Positions 20,470-25,924 of a stretch of 25,924 bases of DNA are shown here, one piece after another. Every line of letters starts with the position of its first letter. The first letter of the stretch is position 1. The stretch lies in the NCBI GenBank assembly GCA_019648995.1, contig BLXT01002861.1, positions 1,100,335-1,126,258 on the forward strand. Direction: 5' to 3'. The notes beneath the pieces were generated by a model that was not told the DNA's origin, did not search any database, and saw only the letters and a program-made list of their open reading frames with translations. Source of the stretch: Plakobranchus ocellatus (taxonomy: Eukaryota; Mollusca; Gastropoda; Plakobranchidae). A program made the position numbers and the translations under genes.

Positions 20470-23400
20470 CTGAAATGAAGAAGTTAAAAATTCCTGCAAA
20501 GTCATTTTCATTACAATTTCAAAGCAGACAGATTTAGTTGCTTTTTTTTTACTTTGATTTAATTTGGGGCTTCTTTTTTTTTGGGAAAATTGTTTTTTGA
20601 TCAAATGAAAATGAAAATTTAAAAAAATGAGGCTTCAGGTTTGCTCAAGTAAGATTTAAAGTGTAATGAAATTCATTTCATGAAAGTAATTGAAGAAAAT
20701 ATTTAGCCCTGAAAATCAAAATAGCAAAACATGAAATTTTTTTTGAAATGTTGAAAAATCTGAAGGCTGCTATAGAAGCTACAATATTATTAGTTATTGC
20801 CCTTGTAGAAGAGTTCTCTGCGAGGGAGATTTTTAGAAATAGAGTTATTTGAGTGTAAGAAGAATATTTATCTATGCGTGCGATTATATTTGGACTGGCT
20901 AGACTTTTGAATGTGCTCACAAGTAAAGTCAGTTTGATGAAAAGTAGACTGCTAACTAGCTTGTCATATCACAGTATAACCATTTAATGCCATGAAAATA
21001 AGTATAACCATTTAATGCTATGTAAATAAGTATAACCATTTAATGCCATGAAAATAAAATGCTATTTCTTGAGACCACTTGCATTTTATTTTTAAATTTA
21101 TTACTTAATTGAACCTGATTAACTAAAACTTAGCTACCATCATCCAAGATGGTGATCTGAGGTGATCAATTTTTTTTCCAAAAAATTAAATAGATATTCT
21201 ATTTTTGGATAAAACTATTTGTAAGTATTGATAATTGTTAAAATTGTCAATAGTAGTGACTCAAATTGCCTTCACTTTGGCATTATTATCAGAATATCAC
21301 TACACAATTTTTTTTTTCCCAGTATTTCAATGACAGAGACATGAGGTTTGTATCTTTGGCTAAGATTGCCTCACTTTCTTTCCTCATTCGCAACACAGAG
21401 ACCAGTACTGTGAGTTTTTAAAATGACACTTCACGGGAGAATTTTTGTTCCAACAACTACAAAAATAACATAGAAATAATATCTCTATACAGTGGAGTCC
21501 AGTTACTTTGAAACCTATTTGACATTTTATTTTATATATTTTGCAAAATTTGTGGATTCTTAAGGTATTGTTTTTCCTTCCTCATTTCTGTAAACAAAAT
21601 CTTTATGCTTATATTTCAAACAAGATTTCTAGGTGAGTTTAATGACTTTGAAAAAAAGAAAAAATTCTCAGAATATGTAAAATACCTGATGAATTTTTAC
21701 CTTTCAAGAGTACCCTTCAAGAACAATATTTCTCCGTCTACAATGACTTCTGTCACCACAAAAGAGACGAGATCTCCAAGCTGCGGCATTGATGCTTGAC
21801 TGGACGGCATGGACAGGGAGGCATTGAAGATCTCCATCACCAGGCAGCCCAGGTGGCTGAAGCTTTTCTTTGGCAGAAAAAGAAAGAGACAAAAAGGATA
21901 TGGCGATGGAAGAAATGTGTGATATGCAAATCAAACAAGACTGTTAAAAAAAAATGTACTTTTCAAAAAGTAATTAAACTCATGAGATAACTATAGAAAT
22001 GCACTAAAGAAGAAAAAAATTGCCTAGTCGAGAACTGCAGAAAATATTCATAGGAATCATGAATTTGAAATTGTTTTTCATTTTTCAAAAGAATTTGAAT
22101 TTTAAGAAATTCTCCGTATGCATGGTTACATGGAGTGAAAGTCACTCCAGCCTCAGGGTGCAGGGCGATTATGAGACTATCCACTGCTTGACTTTGTACA
22201 TTGTATACAACTACTAATCTATCCCATGCCCAGTGGCTTTGTCTATTAATCACATATCTGTCTACTATCACAAGTGGGCCCTCTCCTCTTTCTATTCACA
22301 ATCCTCACTGTTTTCTACCCATGTATCTACACCTTGCTCCATCCCTGCCCTTTTGATTTAGAGGAGATTTCACTAGCACAGTCATCAAAGACCATACAAT
22401 TTCAATTGTACAGGCAATGTATTTTTATGTCCTTGCCTACACTTCTATGGGTCGTTGAAACCAAGAATGGGTCTAAGATGAGCTCCTTCGATAGAATCCA
22501 ATTTATCTGAATTAAAAACATCCAATAAAAAAAAATGTTGAAATCACACACAAAGTCTACCTTGTTGACTACTCCCTCCAGTATTTGCCCAGGCTGTGGA
22601 GAAAACACAAGACAGTCGGCCTCCACCTCCATGCTGATGTAACCCTCCACCACCAGATGCCGCCCACCCACTACCTTCAGATTCTTTACATCAAGCAAGG
22701 CTCCCTCCAATCTGAAAATTGGGTGTTTGGGATAGACATGAACTTTATTTTTGTTATTTTGGCACTTAACTTACAGATTTTCATACGAATAAGATTTCAT
22801 TATTTTTAATTGACATTGTGGCTTGATTTCTTTTTTATTTCAAACCTAATGATTAATCTACATCAGATTCTAAAACATAAATAGCGGTCTTTTTTTAAAT
22901 ATCCTAGACATTAATAAATAAATGGCATGTGTTAATTCCTTATCGATAACAAAAAAAATTCCACATGATGTATAGACACACTATCCTTGTAATACTTTGC
23001 ACAATTTAATTCAAGATTGATGGTTGTATGTCAAGACTGAGCAGTTCTGTTATATGACTGAAAAATTAACACTCAAAAGTATCAAATTTAGTACGAAAAA
23101 GGCGTCTCAATAACAATGAAAATAGCAATTTTCTGAATTTTGATTAGGGTTGTTTAAAGTGAAAGATGAAAAAAAATGGGAGGTTTCAATTGTTTTATAT
23201 TTTACAAAGTCAATTTTGAACCATTACTGAGATCATTGACTGATTTTTAAACTAGCTGATTGGCACAAAAATGCATCAACATTTGTGCAGCTCAATGCCT
23301 GGAACCAAGGTTAAATGATGCATACATACAATCATAAGTCATTTAAGCTTGGATCAGAGACATAGTGCCTTAGCAAAAAAAATTCAATATTTTTTACTTT

Positions 23401-23786
23401 AAGCACCAAAATCACTTTGGATTCTATGATGCTTATTACATATTTTAAAGGATTTTAAACACAAATGTGACTCCCATTTCATGCCAACAAGCACAAGATA
23501 TTTGGTTTTAAAAATGTGGTAATTTAGGCTGTTCTTTTAGGGGCTTAACCTAGAATGCCATGCCTTCATTTCGTCAGAAAGTTGGTGTCAAAGTAAAAAT
23601 TGCCTAAGTTCTAGTTAACTCATTACGTTTTTTTTTATCAATATAGGTATAGTGCAAAAAGCTGCTTGCTGTGAATTGAGACTATGCTCATACTTGTCAG
23701 AATATTTTCTTTTGTCCTTCAAAAGTGCTGCCCTCAATGCTGCATGCCTTCTTTTTTTGTCACCAGGGTGTAAAAAAATATGCTTT
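20259..23786 (-). CDS. POLR1F: RNA polymerase I subunit RPA43 (partial 5')
   Basis: Minus-strand exons 23786-23694, 22711-22561, 21867-21701 and 20469-20259 join in phase to give about 207 residues and a TGA stop. RPA43 pairs with the A14-type subunit to form the Pol I stalk, which binds emerging RNA and the initiation factor RRN3 in the nucleolus. Visible in order: KHIFLHPGDKKRRH to RKYSDKLEG, which aligns without gaps over 34 residues to my recollection of human RHIALSP...YSESLLG; LKVVGG; MEVEADCLVFSPQPGQ; GVVNK, then SHLGCLVMEIFNASL, the start of the OB fold; a segment ending GEILFLKGTLE; and a hydrophilic tail with a nine-lysine run. The tail is shorter than the human one. The N-terminal exon or exons were not confidently found. 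POLR1F is far likelier than the Pol II/III homologues RPB7/RPC8 because of the NAS motif and Lys tail. Confidence 0.9.
20470..21700 (-). other. POLR1F: POLR1F intron 3 of those visible
   Basis: A 1.2-kb AT-rich intron between the OB-fold exon and the tail exon. It holds the 28-bp tandem repeat and T/A runs and no other supported feature. Confidence 0.8.
20973..21056. repeat. 28-bp tandem repeat, 3 copies
   Basis: Units start at 20973, 21001 and 21029, each agtataaccatttaatg followed by c/t-catg-type sequence. The middle unit differs at two bases. Intronic. Confidence 0.95.
21701..21867 (-). CDS. POLR1F: POLR1F exon: OB-fold core
   Basis: The acceptor is tttctgccaaag and the donor is GAAAG/gtaaaa. 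It encodes KSFSHLGCLVMEIFNASLSM, then PQLGDLVSFVVTEVIVDGEI, LFLKGTLE, with two bases left over. SHLGCLV and FNAS are RPA43 signature residues. The exon reads correctly only in this minus-strand frame. Confidence 0.93.
21868..22560 (-). other. POLR1F: POLR1F intron with a GC-richer patch
   Basis: A 693-base intron. Around 22130-22230 the DNA is less AT-rich and contains a short perfect hairpin, GGAGTGA-AAG-TCACTCC (22132-22148). The ORFs crossing it lack protein signal. Confidence 0.75.
22561..22711 (-). CDS. POLR1F: POLR1F exon: N-terminal domain end
   Basis: The acceptor is aattttcag and the donor is AACAAG/gtagac. It encodes LEGALLDVKNLKVVGGRHLV, VEGYISMEVEADCLVFSPQP and GQILEGVVNK. The composition is strikingly more GC-rich than the surrounding intron. 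Matches to human KVVG, EADF, PEPGQ and GIVNK place it firmly. Confidence 0.92.
22712..23693 (-). other. POLR1F: POLR1F intron, no further feature
   Basis: A 982-base AT-rich intron; nothing else is supported. Confidence 0.75.
23694..23786 (-). CDS. POLR1F: POLR1F exon: N-terminal domain segment
   Basis: The donor is GACAA/gtatga. The acceptor ctatcag has a weak pyrimidine tract. One leading base and two trailing bases fit the next exon, whose first A completes Lys. It encodes KHIFLHPGDKKRRHAALRAA then LLKDKRKYSD. An in-frame TGA shortly upstream of the acceptor rules out a longer exon. An in-frame ATG at 23817-23815 could act as an alternative start if transcription began inside the intron. 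Confidence 0.78.
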
Positions 23787-23929
23787 CTGATAGTTTTGTT
23801 GAATGTTGCAACCATGATGATCAAATGTCAAATGCTGCACTTGCTTAATTCAATCAGCTGATACTTATAATGGAAAAAAAAAATCGTTTTTTCATGAAGT
23901 TTCACTAGTGAATCAATGCTAGATCTAGA

Positions 23930-24600
23930 TAAATCTAGAGTCTAGATCACCCAAGCTACATCTAGTTATAGGCCTTAGTTCAGGCCAAAAAGAGCAAGAA
24001 CTGTTATTGATGTAGATCTAGATCTATATCTTCGCAAGATTTCCAAATTGGCCTGCTGATTACTAATCAGTACAAGGACAAATGTTTAAGTTTATTTTTC
24101 AGTTCATGCAGGGTGAGATTTTTTTTTTTTTTTTCAAGAGTCCCTTGTTCAACATGTAATATAGCCCCAGTGGTCTAGATCGGCACTTTTTCGTTTGTTC
24201 CCACCCCGACTTTTTATATAGCCTAGCTATATTATCCGATAGGAGTAAACGAAAAAAAGGTGTCAAATTGTGTAGGTTTTTCGTGAAAATAATACTATTT
24301 TCAGTATAACTTGGCCTGCGATCTCTTCATTTCGTCGATAGCTAATAAAGATAGAGCCAGATCGGACAATATAGCTAGAATCTAGATCTAGATCTAGGCC
24401 TATTATATAAAAAGTCTGGGTGGAACAAACCAAAAAGCGCCCCTAGATCTAGATCTACATAAAAAAAAACATGAGACATCATTGATTGGCTAGATCTATA
24501 TATTCCTGTCTGACCAGATCTAGAGGACTTTTTACATTTAATCTTATCTGATACAGGTCTAAATTCAAAAGACTTCAAACTAGATCTACAGTGCAGCATG
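23930..24600. repeat. AGATCT/TCTAGA motif cluster
   Basis: At least eight clusters of agatctagatct-type palindromic hexamers occur (for example 23931, 24013, 24174, 24380, 24444, 24492, 24518 and 24581). The motif is rare elsewhere in the window. It lies upstream of, or in an intron of, POLR1F. Confidence 0.85.
24174..24453. mobile_element. fold-back (inverted repeat) element, about 280 bp
   Basis: The left arm, 24174-24240 (tctagatcggcactttttcg, then tttgttcccacc, gactttttatata, attatccgat), is mirrored by the reverse complement of the right arm, 24361-24453, which also has about 17 extra bases of tctagatct repeat. A 120-base unique spacer lies between. No ORF. The structure suggests a fold-back MITE; no clear target-site duplication was found. 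Confidence 0.65.
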
Positions 24601-25746
24601 TTTTCTTTCCAAATCAGTCTGCTTCCTTGTGTAGTTCTATTTTCTTTTTCAGTTTTACTTTCGATTTTTCGTCCCCTTCAATGTCTATCATTACTACATA
24701 TCGTAGCGTTTGAAATATAATATATTTACGGCAGCTACAGCAATCAGATTCTAATGATATGTGTCGTTATTGTTATAAATCTAGACTATTTCAACGGTAA
24801 TTTGTCTTAACACAAGTTCTGCTTCACTAGATATATGGCTTACATTCGGCCGCTTAGATAATTTTAATAGACAGCTCTGAGGTTGACAAGGAACCCCTTC
24901 ATCGCGAGTTAGATCTCCGCTTTTACTGTCGAATTAGACTCCACTGAAAGTCATATTTTATTACTTCACCAGAGCAAACCCATTGGCAGAAGTAAACTGC
25001 ACATTATGGAACTTTACTATAGCAAATATCATGTCTTCAAGTATAAGTAAGGATATCCAATGTATTTGTATTGCTTCGCAGTATACTTAACGTAATGTAC
25101 ATCTTGCCTATATCAACGTATTTCAAAGATTAGCCTTTATATAAGGGTAAAACCTGAGAAGATATGCATCAACATTTTGTACCTACAAGATTTCTTAGTA
25201 GGTCAGACATTATCATTTAGAAAAAATCATATTTGTGCAGAAACCTGGGCAAATTAAGCAGAACTAACATACTGCACCATTACACATATATACATATACT
25301 TGAGTCATGACCAAGATGTTTACAACTTTACAATTTATTATTTATTTTTATGAGAAAAAAAAAACGACCAAAAACAAAGCAAAAAGAAAAAAAGAAATCT
25401 ATGTCACTATTCCGCATCTGTCCACTTGACTCGAAAGATTCCAGGTTGAAATTTTATAATTATTTCTTATCTTTTTGAGTCAAAAAAGATTTTTTGAGAT
25501 TGTCTAGTGTAAAATATGTTCTGGCTATCTCACTGACAACTGCAAAAATAAGAAAGCAAGACCTGAAGCTTGTTTTGTTTGACGCTCCTGAGCATAACTT
25601 TTTGTTTCGAACACAATGATGAAAAAATTCACAATTAATAGGTTTTCTTCTTTTTTTTTTTTTAATCTTATCTATACATAGCGTCACCATGAACGGCCGG
25701 GAGGCAAAATGTTGAGATCAGCAGTAACGACAGATGGCTCGCATAC

Positions 25747-25923
25747 TCACACCCACTTTTTGTTGAAGCCTAGAGCATTATCGTTTCTATGCAGTATGGT
25801 ATTCACAAAAATTCCGCCTCCACAACGAACACAAGGAAGCAAGGGAAGGAAAGCGCAATCCACACTGAAATCACAATGACGGTTGGGAATTTTATTTGAA
25901 AACACAATGCAACGTTTAGACAT
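25747..25923 (-). CDS. unrecognised 58-codon edge ORF, possible first exon
   Basis: On the minus strand an ATG at 25923-25921 opens 58 codons (starts MSKRCIVFSNKIPNRH, ends GFNKKWV) to a TGA. A strong donor (GGGT/gtgagt) at 25751 cuts it just before the stop, leaving two bases. That is the phase needed to join the POLR1F exon at 23786. The predicted length before KHIFL is similar to human, but I see no sequence match. It could be chance, 5' UTR or another gene. Confidence 0.15.
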   Translation of the reverse strand: MSKRCIVFSNKIPNRHCDFSVDCAFLPLLPCVRCGGGIFVNTILHRNDNALGFNKKWV

Positions 25924-25924
25924 G

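Larger units (their letters stand above)
23787..25924. other. upstream region or long 5' intron of POLR1F, first exon not located
   Basis: POLR1F should have roughly 50-60 further N-terminal residues here or beyond the window. I scanned for the SCLV-type motif before KHIFL and did not find it. Apart from the fold-back element, the AGATCT cluster and a weak edge ORF, nothing is supported. Confidence 0.6.

Noticed and set aside
21963..22271. 102-codon minus-strand ORF between POLR1F exons
   Set aside because: It sits wholly in an intron bounded by confirmed junctions and has no recognisable motif.
23615..23824. Taking the whole 69-codon minus-strand ORF as coding
   Set aside because: Only 23694-23786 fits the POLR1F alignment. 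The parts outside lie beyond a good donor and a plausible acceptor.

Overview
This is eukaryotic, AT-rich invertebrate genomic DNA. It holds interrupted genes with GT/AG introns of 0.4-3.8 kb, CT/GA microsatellites, tRNA-derived SINE-like repeats and non-autonomous DNA-transposon remnants. The proteins, intron sizes and repeat style suggest a lophotrochozoan, most likely a mollusc; that is inference, and the species cannot be fixed from the sequence.

Left part (1-13.9 kb, + strand): the last eight coding exons (1333-9964) of an NDR-family AGC protein kinase, the STK38/STK38L/tricornered orthologue. They encode about 300 residues, from just before the catalytic-loop exon to the stop. The N-terminal region and N-lobe (roughly 165-170 residues in relatives) lie left of the window. 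All exon phases join without a break. The long AU-rich tract after the stop is probably 3' UTR, with the best poly(A) signal near 13.85 kb. The introns carry two SINE-like families with RNA polymerase III A/B-box-like sequences, a 439-bp TA-flanked MITE and a 35-bp tandem repeat.

Middle part (13.9-20.2 kb): intergenic or distal 3' UTR. I find one inverted SINE copy, an imperfect 119-bp duplication and simple sequence, and no convincing gene.

Right part (20.2-23.8 kb, - strand): four coding exons of POLR1F (TWISTNB/RPA43), the RNA polymerase I stalk subunit, including its OB-fold region and a lysine-rich C-terminal tail with three SUMO-consensus motifs. The annotated phases agree at every junction. 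The first exon or exons were not firmly located. An edge ORF at 25.75-25.92 kb is phase-compatible but unsupported by similarity. Upstream is a fold-back (inverted-repeat) element and a dense field of AGATCT/TCTAGA motifs.

The kinase and POLR1F are convergent. They act in unrelated pathways (Hippo/NDR morphogenesis signalling and rRNA synthesis), so nothing suggests functional linkage. I did not find a previously undescribed gene system. The points most worth checking are the possible alternative splice outcomes of the kinase, the fold-back element and the two SINE families.
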